Source: Xiphias gladius
Taxonomy: Eukaryota > Chordata > Actinopteri > Istiophoriformes > Xiphiidae
Assembly: GCF_016859285.1 (NCBI RefSeq)
Contig: NC_053407.1
Coordinates: 25,291,857 to 25,355,856, forward strand
Length of the DNA: 64,000 nt
Direction: 5' to 3'
Positions within the stretch are counted from its first letter, which is position 1; every line of letters begins with the position of its first letter. Position numbers and translations under genes: made by a program. The notes under the pieces are model-generated. The model was not told where the DNA came from. It ran no database searches and saw nothing but the letters and a program-made list of their open reading frames with translations. This document shows, in pieces, positions 44,395 through 55,600 of this stretch.

Positions 44395-45240
44395 CAACGC
44401 AAGCGGCTCAGGCACAGCAGTGAACTGAGCGACATGCTAGCGACGGCACTGTACAATGCTCACGGTCACAGTGCTAACATGCTGATGTTTAGCTGGCATA
44501 ATGCTCAGTGTTTGCTATTTTACTCCGGCTTTTCAAAATGCTAACATTGGCTAACTAGCACGGGAACACAACGCACAGATGAGCCTGACGGGAATGTCCC
44601 TTGTTTTGCAGGTAACTGGTGATAAACCGAGTGCAGGACAAATTCGAATCTTGACTGGATGATGGCGCTAGAGGATAAGTGAAGTTCGGAAGTTAGTTTT
44701 TACAGTTTACCCTGAGCGGCACATGAAGAACTGTACCAAGGTTTATGACAAGCCGTTCAATAGTTATCAGGACATTTCGCTTCAAACCACAAATGTTAAC
44801 CTAAAAATGGCACCAAAGGAAAAGTCAGATGGTGACCAATGTCCGCAGGATTCATTGTCGGGGAACCATGAATGTCTGTACAAATCTTTGTGCCAATCCA
44901 TCCAGTAGATGCTGAGATGTTTCACCGAATGAGTGAGAACTTTGACCTGCTGGTGGTGGTACAGGAAAAGTCGGGGGATCGCCAAAGACATTAGGATCTA
45001 TCCACTAGAGAGCATGGATATCTGCATCAAACTGCACGGCAAGAAAAGAAAAGGACTCACCAAAGTCAGCTCGCTCCATCCTCTGGGGATCATAAATGTC
45101 TGTAGAAAATTTCATGGCAATCCATCCCATAGCTGTTATACCATTATATACAGATATTTCAGTCTGGACCGATCTGATGGATGGACCAACGGACCCACAT
45201 TACCATCCCCAGAGCCACGCAGCGGGTGTGGCTAAAAACG
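44395..45240 (+). repeat. Dispersed fish repeat, copy D (tandem-like)
   Basis: A 'cacagtgctaacatgctgatg' head (about 44466), then two or three successive copies of the core: 'ggatgatggcgctagaggataag', 'caaaggaaaagtcagatgg', 'aggaaaagtcgggggatcgcc', 'catcctctggggatcataaatgtctg', ending 'accatccccagagccacgcag' (45202 onward). Longest copy in the window. Confidence 0.75.
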
Positions 45241-45984
45241 AAACTGGGCAATTCTCGGGCTTTATGTTACAAAGGAATTTGAACCTCAGTTAGAGTTTAC
45301 GTGACCTTGTAAAGAGTCTCGCTACATTAATGTCAAAGTCATGGATAAACCCCCCCCCCCTCCAAAAAAAAAGGTAATTATCTAATGGCAGAAATCCCAG
45401 ATCAGGATCACTACCAAAATCTCATCAGCTGTGGTTTTGCCCAAAGCTGAGCCCCTCATGACAGTTAACCCTCAGTATCCATCCTGTTCTGCTCCCTCCA
45501 TTCTTACTCCCGCTCTTCTGATCCACCTCAAGATTACTCTCTGTTTATCCAGCAGTGGCTGGAACTGCTACCACTACTACAAAGAGAGGTTTTATTGGTT
45601 TTATATGTTTATTGCGTTCTTCCCAGCAAACTTGGCGCGTGTAGATATGCCTGTCTGTCACAATAAGAGGGGTAATCAATTAAACCATCTGTGGCTTAGG
45701 TTTTGGAAAAGGTTTTTCATATTTTGCAACTTCACTCATCGTCACTGACGCTGAATATCCTGAATCGTGGCTTAGTATTTCAGTAAACCCTTTGCTTTCG
45801 CTCCTTTTTCTTTCCCCTCCGCTCTCACCACCTCTCTGTGCCGTCTTCATTACTGCTGAAAATGTTTATGTTGGGTTCAAAAAAAAAGGGCTCTCTTCTT
45901 CCTTGCCTGGGATTTCCTCTTTAACCTGCACACCAACCAGACTAAGAGCCGCGCTAGCGGCTTTGGGAGGCTGAAGACGGCATT

Positions 45985-46485
45985 GTAACGCGCTCACAAT
46001 GGCAATGCTAACATGCTGATGCGTAGCTGGCATGTTCAGCGTGATCACCATCTCAGTTCAACATGTTAGCATGCTAAATTTGGCTGCGACACAAAGTACA
46101 GAGGCGACTGAAGGGAATGTCACAGTGTTTGTCGCAAACCAAAAAAAATTGGACAAATTACATTTTTGAGCTGATGATGCCGCTGGATGAGAGGTCAAGA
46201 GATCACCAGGTTGTTGCACTCCATCTTGGGGAGAACATGAATGTCTGTATCAAATTTCATGGCAGTCCATCCGGCGGTTGTTGAGATATTTCACATGATC
46301 AGCAGAAACTTTGGCCCGCTGGGGCTCACGGCAGGAAGATTCAGGGGGTTCGCCAAAGTCGCGATGCTTCAACGTCTATGGACCCTGAATACGTGCTCAA
46401 AATGTTATGGCAATCCACCCGAAAATTGTTTCGATATTTCAGTCTGGAACGAAGTGGTGGATTGGCCAATCATCTGAGAGACAGT
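45985..46485 (+). repeat. Dispersed fish repeat, copy E
   Basis: A 'gcaatgctaacatgctgatg' head, 'gctgatgatgccgctggatg', 'gaacatgaatgtctgtatc', 'atggcagtccatccggcgg', and a second core from about 46330. Same orientation as copies A-D. Confidence 0.75.
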
Positions 46486-47215
46486 CACTGCCAACCACAG
46501 AGTCTATAAAAAAAAAAAAAAACAGCTTCAGCTGTGTTTCAAAGTAACAATCCAAGCTCATTATTTTCTCAGCAATGTCTAAATATGTTTGGCTGCCTTC
46601 AAAAAAGCTTTTATAAAATGTTTAAAACACAGAATGCAGTCTACCATGCAGACCACAAGTAACCAATCTTTGATTGGTGAATTTCGGTTGGGCAATATAG
46701 CAGTTTTATTACAAAATTAAATTAGCTTCATAAAATGTTAGTGGGCAGTGAGATTAGCCATCAACAGTAACAGCTCCTGAAACCCTGAAACCTCCCCTCA
46801 GTGTGTCTGTTAGCGGCTGCAGCCCCCGCTCCCAGCCAGCCTCCCCTCCCTGTGTGTCTCTAAGCCATTATCTCCCAGTGTGTTTGAAGACATCAGATCG
46901 GTGCTCTTCCCAAAACCTCAGATGAAAGGTTTTGGCCTGGGGCCCCAAATACCAGCAGCCCCTGTGAACTGCTGGGCGAGCGCGGCGGTGGAAGGGTGTA
47001 ATTTCTGCAAGGCAGCAACGTCCGGACCCAGAAAAGGTGATCGGAGCTTGGGCCTGGAGTCCAGGGAGACGACATGAAAGAGGAAGAGATGACTGTGTGT
47101 TTATGCTTGTGTTGTTTGACTGAAGAGCCACGAAGCTGATCATGTCAGTATGTGCAGTCACACGCTGTCATTAGCAGAGACTCCTCAGAGAACCGGTAAG
47201 GTTAGTCACAAAAAG

Positions 47216-47246
<31 letters not shown>

Positions 47247-49530
47247 TGAGAGAGGTTCTAGAGTAACTGTAATGATTAGAGAGAAAGGCTTCAATAAAAG
47301 ACCAACAAGAGAGTGAACTGCAGGGCTCCGGGTGAGTTTCCAACTTGATTAAAACATACAGGGTAAAATGAGCTGTAATAACAAACAAACACTGCAATTT
47401 CCCAGCTTTCTGTAACTAAACATACAAAGTAAAAATACGGGGTATAGTTAAGAACATCACGAAGTAAAACCCAGTCATCGCCTGTTAAACCGACATTTTC
47501 AAACATTTATTCGAGAAGAATCAAGGTTTTCTTCTGTCCGAGATGACGTCCCTGGAGATGTCGTCTGTGTTGGTACATACCTGACCTAAAGTAGCAGTTG
47601 TTTTCAGAATTGGATTCTTCCTTTTCAAACCCGTGAGATGCCTCCAGTTTCCTGCCTGCTTTGGCTCGGTGCCTCCGTCCATCCCTGGCCAGCTGTCATA
47701 CCAGGAAACCAAACAGAAAGAAGCCCGGCACAGATCTGACGGAGGGTCTGTCAGTTGGATCAAAGTCCTCATATTTTCCAAGAAAAAATTTGGCAGGTAT
47801 TATGCAATTAACACAGAATATTTTGCCCATTTCAGACTTGGGTCATAAATACTAGGGCTGCCACTAACCACTATTTTTATTAATCGATTAATCTGCCAAT
47901 TATTTTCTCGATTAATCAATTAATCGTTTATTCTAGAAAATGTCAAAAATATAATAGAGAATAGAAGCCCCTCATAATTTTCCAGAACCCAAGGGGAAGT
48001 CTTCAAAATCTTTGTTCAGTTTAGTATCATATAAAATAAAGAGAAGCAGCAAATTCCCTCATCTCAGAAGCTGGAGCCAGCAGATTTTTTTTTTGGCATT
48101 TTCGCTTGAAAAATTGACTGAAACAATTAATCAATTATCAAAATAGTTGCCAATTCATTTTCATTTGATCGACTAATTGTTGCCGCTCTAATAAAGACGC
48201 TTCTGGCAGTTTTCTCTAAGTTAACAAGAATTGCAAGTGCTTCTTAGAAACAATGTTGGTTTATCATTTCACATTAATAAATCATTGAGCATGAAGGGGA
48301 TGTGTCTGTTTCTTACAAGGTGTAATACATTTTTACTATTATTAGTTTTTTTATTTGCTATATGTGTAACAGAATTTTAGGACAAAATGATGACTTATTG
48401 CTAAGGACTTAAAATAATAGCTGATCATAATTTCTAAAACCACCAGGAGGTCAAATTATTCCCACAAGGAGTATTAACACTTACATTTGTAATTACTTAT
48501 GTATAACTGATTAAATTTAATATTTAGTAATATTTAGTCTATCCACTGGTCTTACACATGTTTATAGTAGAAGTGCTAATTACATTTTTCAGACGATCTC
48601 ATTTTAGGATTGAACTAATTATTTAAGGGTCACTTAATAACAGCAAAACCTAGAAACAAAAAAAGAAAGCATCCAGGAAATGACACAGTGAAAAACTGTA
48701 TTTGATACCAAGTGGGAATCCCCTCATTAATTGTAATTTAGAGAAGCAGTATACACAGTAACAAAACAATCATCCCACCACTAAATACAAGATCGCTTGG
48801 GCTTATCTTCCTCAAGCTGCTCAGAAAAAAGGACAACAGGGGGGAGAACAAGTTTTATTAAAAGGGGACGCAGGAGAAAGCTGTCATTAGGACGTGAATG
48901 CTATAACTGACAGCATCTCCACAGGAAAAACAGCTGGTTCAATGTGGATGGTGCTGACTAGAAGAACATTATCTAACAACCGTTGTCTTACATGATAATT
49001 AGCTGCTATTTACTAATTGAACACATAAAGTGACGTAACGTGATGGAACAGCAGCCATTTTCCCAAAGTACTTTGTCTCGAAACACTGCACAAACATTAA
49101 CGCACCCAAATAATGTGCTGAAGGGCAAGAATTTAACCTTCACAGTGTCACTGTATGAATGTATTTTCATATGATTGTGTGGTTCAAACCCTGCAGCGGG
49201 ATTTCCCCACTTTAGTGTGACCTCCACAGACTAATGAGAGGACGTGCCCTCCCTCGGGTGAGGATACCTTTGGAAGATTGTATGGTGGTATAAAGAGAGA
49301 TTAGGCCCCTGGGGTGTTTAAATGCTAAACAGGGAAAACGACCCTCAGTGCTTTTGATCTTTTGATCTTCCACCTTTTTAAATGGTAAACAGCTCCAATG
49401 AATTCAGCATTATGGTTAATACTATACCTTAAATATTCCATCCAGTTATATACACAGAAGTACAGACTATTGCTGCTCTATTGAAGCCATTTAGAGTCAG
49501 TTAAAAAATAGGTTTGGTTTTTTTAAATAC
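46486..49530. other. Intergenic region between hapln3 and mfge8
   Basis: No gene is recognised. A GT tract lies at 47216-47248 and a MITE at 47853-48191. A somewhat GC-richer patch at about 46800-47070 has open frames on both strands but no domain. Beyond 48.2 kb the sequence is AT-rich and featureless. Confidence 0.55.
47853..48191. mobile_element. hAT-like MITE with ATTAATCG repeats
   Basis: The left end tagggctgccactaac is an imperfect inverted match to the right end (gttgccgctcta, 48179-48190). Internal 'attaatcgattaatctgcc' and 'ctcgattaatcaattaatcg', and near the right end 'aacaattaatcaattatc', form partial palindromes. About 340 bp with no coding capacity. I recognise this as a common fish MITE type. 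Confidence 0.75.
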
Positions 49531-52500
49531 TTTATTTATTCTTCATTTTAAGATACAAAGGCCAAACATAAAGGGATCCTCTTAGAAACACAACACTGGA
49601 ATAAAAAAAGATCCAAATCCAGTCAAAATTCTATGAGGTCAACAGTCAGTATAGCAAGAAACAAACTCATAATACCATAAAAACACATCAATGTTATCAA
49701 TTTTTTTTTGGATCAATCATAGAAAACCTGAACAGCGGGGCAACAAGAGATCTACAATAGTTTGAATGTTGATGAACATCTAGAAAAAAATGAAACTATG
49801 TCACCACTAAATTCATATCGGTTCAACTTAAACTGAGCAACACTGGTCAATAAGATGCATGCAGACGTGGATAACGAGCGACTTCTTATGGAATCGTCTG
49901 CGACAATAAATATTGTACAGTGTTTGACACCAACATCCATCCTCGACCTCTCAGTGGCACTGTTATACCCTCATGCATTTTTAAGGATCTTGAATGAATA
50001 TTCTTTGTTATCAAAACTAACACAGTATAATATTGCACAAGCCCATAATTCATAATTCATGGGGTGGAAACGTTTAGAATACTGTGACGGGGGGGGGGCA
50101 GAAGTGGATGATAGGGAGGGTCATGTCACATGTCCAGTGGAACCGTAAAAATCAGTTTTAATTTGGTTTCTCTCTTACAGTCTTATCAGTGGTGCCGCAG
50201 CTTTGAACTGGAGGCATGAGGTTGGACCCTAAATAAATGGTCTGCAGTAAACATTAACATCTATTAACATGAACGGATTCCAGTACAAAAGTACTGAATA
50301 TATGCACGTCACATATTACCACTAAACAACCAAGGCAAGGGATTCCCCCAGACTTTCAAACCTCAGTTTTCTAATAAAGACACTGCGCTGAGAGTCTGTT
50401 TTCTTTTCTTTTTTTTGCCTCTACAGGGAATAATGAATATGTTTACAGTTTGTTTTTCAATGAACAATTCTGGGGGGTTTTTTTTTTTTTTTTGGTTCTA
50501 TTTTTGTTTTTTTTGATATTTCAAATAGCAAAACACAAACATCAAAGTGCCATAAAAAAAGTGAAATTGGAATAACAAAACTAGAAGCACAGCCAAGTGA
50601 GTGAGTGGGTGAGTGAGTGAGCGGATTAGTAGCGTTTCAGCAGCATTTGCTGTACATTAGGAGCAGATCTGCTTTGACCTGAGACGTCCATCATTAATTT
50701 TTTAACTTTTGCAGCCTCTACACTATTGTTAATCTAAGTTTATGATGCGAACCAATAAGTAATACAAGCAAATTTTTGTACGATTATTGACTTAATACTG
50801 TCATTCTTGCAAAACACTAGTGTGACTGATCTGTTATTCCAGAAATCCTGTCGGCAGTAGAAAATTGATTTGAAGTGTCCAGCTCTGAAGTTGTTCTGAG
50901 AATCAAGACAGCGAGAAAAATCTCAACGCAAGCTTCCTTTGATAATCATTCCACCTCAAACAGCTTGTGACAGATGAGACTAATTGACCATAAACTGACC
51001 ATGAAAATGACTTTTTTAAAAATAAAATACCTCAGAAAATTTGATAAACATCTGCAGCCAACATATGAATACTGCAAAAAAAAAAAAAAAAAACTGTGAT
51101 TAAGCGACTACATAAAGTTACTGCCAAAGGTGAAATAATTTTCTGAATGAATAATGTAAGTCTTCAAAACATGAACTGTTGTGTAAAATGCCCTTTTTTT
51201 TGGCTGAAGATGTCATACCACAGCAGCATGCGTAAATCTCAGTCAGCTCAACAACTATAGTTCATTTCCTTAACAGATATAAAGTGCCTCGTTTCTCTTT
51301 CACTAAACAATGATTTTAAATTTTTGTATTTATAACATCCTGTCTGTCAATGAGGGCGTCTCCTCTGGCTTAGAGATCACCTCTGATTGGCTGCTAAACT
51401 GACTAAGCTGATGGTTCATTGACTGATCATGTCCCACAAAGAGAGATTTAATGAATTTGAATCCTCTTTGTTTTGTGTGAATCTGCATCACTGCACCATA
51501 CTATATTTTTCTACATGTACCCACAGAAAAACAAAAACCTGAGGGTGTGTTGGGACAAAACTACACCCTGATTTCAGCCAAATGAGTAACTTTGTAAAAG
51601 CTGGACTTCAATTTCACACACACAGGTTCAGTAAAAATAAGGATTTGTAGATAGTGGGGTGTTCGCACTTCTGCTATTTGCTACTACACATATATGTTTC
51701 ACCAAAGTGAATAGTGTTAACCTTCAATGTTGTCCTCTTAAGCAGTTCAAACATGCTCTATTGTAGAAAACATGGACTGCAGGAAAATACTGGGAATACT
51801 GTAGCACACACAGAGGGACATCTTGAGATTTTTAGTCTATTATTTTTTTCTCAAAAAACAAAAACTGTCTCAACAAGAAAAATAATCAACCAAAAACATC
51901 AATGTATCCTGTAAAGATTATATATATTCTGTGTGTCTTGGGGGGGAGATCGAGTGTTTGGTTATAGGGCGTGTGCAAGCTGTTAAATGGAGCTTATGTA
52001 CATCACCAGCCGTGGGTCTTGGAGGTTCAATGTTCCAGGTAGAACTTATATAGGATCAGAGTCCAGGCAGCACCAACTGATACAGCAGGAGTATTGTTAC
52101 CCCTGACCTCTGACACAGGGATGAGGGATTCACCACCTTTGATTTAGCCGGTAGCTGGGATAAAAAAATCTGATCCCAGCTCTGCTTAGTAACAAAGAAG
52201 ATATACTGTTTCCTGCAGTGATCATAGATTTGGTTCAGGTGGAAAAAATAACTGATCAATTCAGGAAACTAAAAAAAGAGGAGACACGTGAGCTTAACTC
52301 AATCTGGGTCCTGGTGAGAGTGGTTAAGGGTAACGTCTTCCACCTCCAACCAGCCAGGGTTGTGGTGGTGAGGTGCTACTCTGGTGTTTGCTGCCCCCTA
52401 GGGCTGAGAGCAAGGCAGTGCAGGTGTGGCTCAGGAGGGAGAAGGTAAGGAGGGAAGAGGAGGCGGGAATGGGGGAGGAGGTAGAGAGAGGGGGAGCAGG

Positions 52501-52538
52501 GGAGAGGAAAGAAGTTGGGAGGCGGGTACCGGGCGGTG
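49531..52538 (-). other. mfge8: Probable mfge8 3' UTR with poly(A) signal
   Basis: After the mfge8 stop no coding exon follows. The first strong tandem signal on the minus strand is AATAAATAAA (complement of 49531-49540), followed by a T/G-poor A-rich stretch. This would give a 3' UTR of about 3 kb; nearer signals may exist. Short homopolymers (G8 at about 50091, T15 at about 50478, A18 at about 51076) occur inside. Confidence 0.35.
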
Positions 52539-52682
52539 CTACTCATCACAGCCCAGGAGCTCCATCCGCAGGGTGATGCGCTCGTGCCACTCCCATGGAA
52601 GAACACGAATATATCGGCCGTAGAGCGGCGGCTCAAAGATGTTCTTTTTGTGAACGTTGTTATCACTGTTGCCTGGGAAGAT
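52539..52682 (-). CDS. mfge8: mfge8 last exon: end of C2 discoidin domain
   Basis: 144 nt in phase 0 after acceptor gcccag. [44 protein letters not shown], then TAG. The final cysteine closes the domain disulfide. Confidence 0.95.
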   Translation of the reverse strand: MFPGNSDNNVHKKNIFEPPLYGRYIRVLPWEWHERITLRMELLGCDE

Positions 52683-55600
52683 CTGGGCAGAGAACAGCAG
52701 CCAATCAAAGGGATACAGATCATAGCCACTTTTAAACTAAAAAATCTAGATGACAAAGGAATTTTCATGCTACTTGTTCCCTTAACAACAAAACACTGAT
52801 TGAAAATAAGTTTTCTTCGGTGGACAGCTTGTTTACATATTCCCCATTATTTTGTCAGACATACTGTATGTAATTTGATTTTTTTAAACGTTATTTTTCC
52901 AGAGTAGCTCACAAAAAACAAACAGGACCTAAAATTAACTGCTGTCCAAGCTAAATATAGACAAATGTGTATGACAATAAAATGTGTATATGTTAAGGAA
53001 TTATTAGCTGTAGATGCCAGAGCATTTTTATATGAATACACTTTCTGGCACTTCTGCTCAATGACACAGGGATAAAATCTCTTGTGGGAGTTGTTTCCCA
53101 TGAGCAAGTTTGCAAAGCAGAAAATCTGACTGTTCCCTGACTGTACATAGACACCAAACAAAATCATGTAAAAGAAACCTTGGCAATTAGTACAACCTCA
53201 TAAACAAATGCCAACATTATCACATAAAATACACATTCAAGACACACACTTAACTCCGATCATAAATGTTTCATGGATTAAGTCAGAGCAAACAAATGTC
53301 AATGTTCCACATCCTTGATTAAATTACTCAATTTGGTTAATCTGGCAGACAAATTGGGTTTTGGATGCATTATGAATGAATGCATACAGAAAACTAATCA
53401 AGTATCAACATGATTGGTTCCAGGTGTGCAGACAAGTATGTCAGATACAAGTTAAATATCACTTGCTTTTTGAAACATTTTCCCTTAAGACAACACAAAT
53501 AAACAGCCCTCTGCAAAAGCCTTTATTTTTACTTTTTATATATAATCCATCAAGGTATTCTTTATTCAAAATCAATTATTATTGTTATAATTTCAATTAA
53601 GTACATATCTTTTATCTTATGTTGTATCCTATCAGATGTATTTTTGTTTGTTCAACCGTCCCAATAATGCATTTTAATTTGCCCTTATAATGCTGTGTAA
53701 ACTAATTTTTTTGCATGCACTGCAGCCACACTTATCTAATTACTGGGTGTTTCGGGAAAGTGGACTGACCTTGTCTGTCTTTGTGGTCTCGTCTTTCACG
53801 ATGGTCCAGGACTTTCCGTCGTCGCTGTGAGCCACTTTAAAGGCCATGACAAACTGGATGGAGCCAAAGTCTTTGGCCCCCTGTGTGATGATTCCTGTGA
53901 TCTTCTTGGGAGACTGGAGGTCCACCTGAGGAAAAAGAAACAGCTTCATTTTACAAAAGCTGCGTTGGGAAAAACTCAGAAACAACATGCAGCTCTGTCT
54001 TGTCTTCTTTCCCCTACCTGCAGCCACTCAGATCGGTTGTTGGTAGCAGCGGTCCAGGCGTTTGTCTTGCCCTGTTTGTCCAGCCGGGCGTAATGAGGGT
54101 GCCAGGTGAAGGCCTCGATGCCCCAGGTGCGGAAGGTGCTGGAGGCCGTGATCCGACGGTCAGACACCAATCGGGACTTCATGCCCATCGGCTCTGAACA
54201 ACCTGAAGTGTTTGAATACACTGCGGAGGTGAGACCAGGCAGGTGACAGAGGAAGAGAGAGAAAAAGAGAAATGGAAAGAGAGAGAAAGTATAATAGACA
54301 TGGGACAGACAGGAAGCGGCCCAGGCCAGCCAGTGATGTGAAGCAGCAAACAGACACCCAGAGATGATGATGGTGGAGGACGAGAGCAGCAGATACAGTG
54401 GGCAGAGTTATGGCATGCAGGTGGATGTGCAGCCATAAATGTGCTGCTTTAGGTTTAGCTGAGCTAACATGGTGGGATCTAATAATGCATTCAACTCTTT
54501 GTTTCTACCAACTGTGGTTAAAGTTGATCAAACGCACATTACCAAGTTAAACGGTGATCCTTCACATGTTCGCAGTTTACAGTATTCTGATACTCTCTGT
54601 ATCCTTTCATACCGTATCTTCAGTATGAGCAGAAAGCCAATCCTGAAGTAGAAATCAACCTGTGGAGCTCATTGCTTAATATACTGTATAAAGGCTGTAA
54701 CAGACTTTTTAATGAGTGTGGCTTGGTGAAGCAGCTGAGCATGCAGGTCAGATGAAAAGAGGATGAAGGCTGCATGAAATTTTTTTTCAAAACTTCAGCT
54801 GTACTCTTGCTGTCTGGCACCATGTAGAGTAGGTGTTTATGCAACATCCCTTCTCATTACATCATTCTACACTTCAGTTGATTTACCCAATGGAGTGGAC
54901 TCAAGCGAGTTTGAATTACGGACATATAACCTTCAAGAAACAAACTGTCTTTCCAAAATGTCATAATGAGCATTTTTGTTTCTCTATGTTTAAAAAAAAA
55001 AAAAAGGTCCAAAGCTCATTCAAACAGCATATGCTGGTTGTGATCTCTTGCCAGACTTACTGGTGACCTTAAAACAAAAGAAGCTACAAATATAGCAGCT
55101 TTGCAATCATGCACAAACTGGGAAGCACAGTCGACAGGAGAAAAGCAGACACTGATCTGATAAATGAGACAACCATAAAGAGAGATGAACATGCAACAGT
55201 ATAATGAGGCCAGCGAGTTCCAAAAAAACCACACTGGCTTATGATAAAAGGAACAGCTAAATGAACAGACATTGGTTGCAATACAGGAGACTTAAAGGAA
55301 CCTAGTATTTCCTTTGCCTGCTGGTGTGACCATTTTCCGATGTTTAATATGACCAATATGTTCTCCGCAGTAAAAAAGTCTCTGAATCTTAGCATCAGAT
55401 GAAAGCATGCTGGTATTTTTATAAAAAAATGTGATCATATGGTTTTGATAAGAGCTTTAGGGATCATCTTGGAATAGACTCATCAGACAGTGTTCATCTG
55501 TGTTCAAGGTTACTAAGTAGTGCAATCCTCTGAGTAACATCCTTTGAAATATGATCAGTCACTGAGAGTAGGACTGACGATAATTAGTGAGGAAATATAA

